A DNA stretch of 7,545 nucleotides from Cytophagales bacterium (GTDB lineage: Bacteria > Bacteroidota > Bacteroidia > Cytophagales > Spirosomataceae). The notes beneath the pieces were generated by a model. That model did no database searches, had not been told where the DNA came from, and saw only the letters and a list, made by a program, of their open reading frames with translations. A program made the position numbers and the translations under genes. The stretch covers positions 1-7,545 of the forward strand of contig JAGWUO010000047.1 of assembly GCA_028868395.1 (NCBI GenBank), read 5' to 3'. Shown in pieces: positions 7,456-7,545 of this stretch (positions within the stretch are counted from its first letter, which is position 1; the number at the start of each line of letters is the position of its first letter).

Positions 7456-7545
7456 CTATATCTTAATGGCTTTTACGGTAAATACAATATCAATAAAAAC
7501 GAATAGCAGTATTAAAATTACTAAATAAATGCGCACATAGGAACT
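7456..7545 (-). CDS. C-terminal 29 residues of a membrane protein, cut by the right window edge
   Basis: Reading from the right edge, one frame is open for 29 codons to a TAG at 7458-7456, whose last base abuts the ATG of the next gene. The peptide is dominated by a hydrophobic stretch (YLVILILLFVFIDIVF) that fits one membrane helix and ends in the basic VKAIKI, consistent with a C-terminus facing the cytoplasm. It is too short to name. Its use as coding sequence is supported by the hydrophobic pattern, the exact stop/start junction and the co-directional packing. The other two minus-strand frames were not preferred because they lack such a junction. Confidence 0.6.
   Translation of the reverse strand, partial: SSYVRIYLVILILLFVFIDIVFTVKAIKI

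Overview
The window is a compact, AT-rich stretch with every supported gene on the minus strand, so transcription runs from the right edge to the left. The organism is most likely a member of the Bacteroidota, and a Cytophagales-type lineage is a reasonable guess. Three things point there: the AT-rich coding style, the absence of clear Shine-Dalgarno sequences before the starts (gene starts are preceded by A/T-rich sequence), and a good match to the Bacteroidota promoter pattern TTTG-N17-TAnnTTTG upstream of gltB. The genus cannot be fixed from this sequence alone.

Right part (7545 down to 5548) is one tightly packed cluster. It holds the C-terminal end of a membrane protein cut by the window edge, an uncharacterised 178-residue protein with a hydrophobic N-terminus and TPR-like helical content, purC (SAICAR synthase, purine biosynthesis), and a small STAS-domain protein with an acidic tail. 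Junctions are abutting, 11 nt apart and overlapping by 8 nt, so the four are probably co-transcribed and translationally coupled.

A 200-bp intergenic region (5348-5547) separates this cluster from the next. It carries a weak stem-loop after the STAS gene, a 9-bp direct repeat, a 17-bp imperfect palindrome, and a good Bacteroidota-type promoter about 30 nt before gltB.

Left part (5347 down to 1) is the glutamate synthase operon: gltB, the complete 1522-residue large subunit, followed after 6 nt by gltD, the small subunit, which runs off the left edge after 257 codons. Together the two subunits form GOGAT, which uses reducing power from NAD(P)H and the amide group of glutamine to turn 2-oxoglutarate into two glutamates. 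All recognisable catalytic and cofactor residues are present.

The window looks mostly like core metabolism, and I see no mobile element, CRISPR array, RNA gene or defence-like system. The points worth a second look are the STAS protein whose usual phosphorylated serine is replaced (DGYG), the palindrome placed just upstream of the gltB promoter, and the two unrecognised genes ahead of purC.
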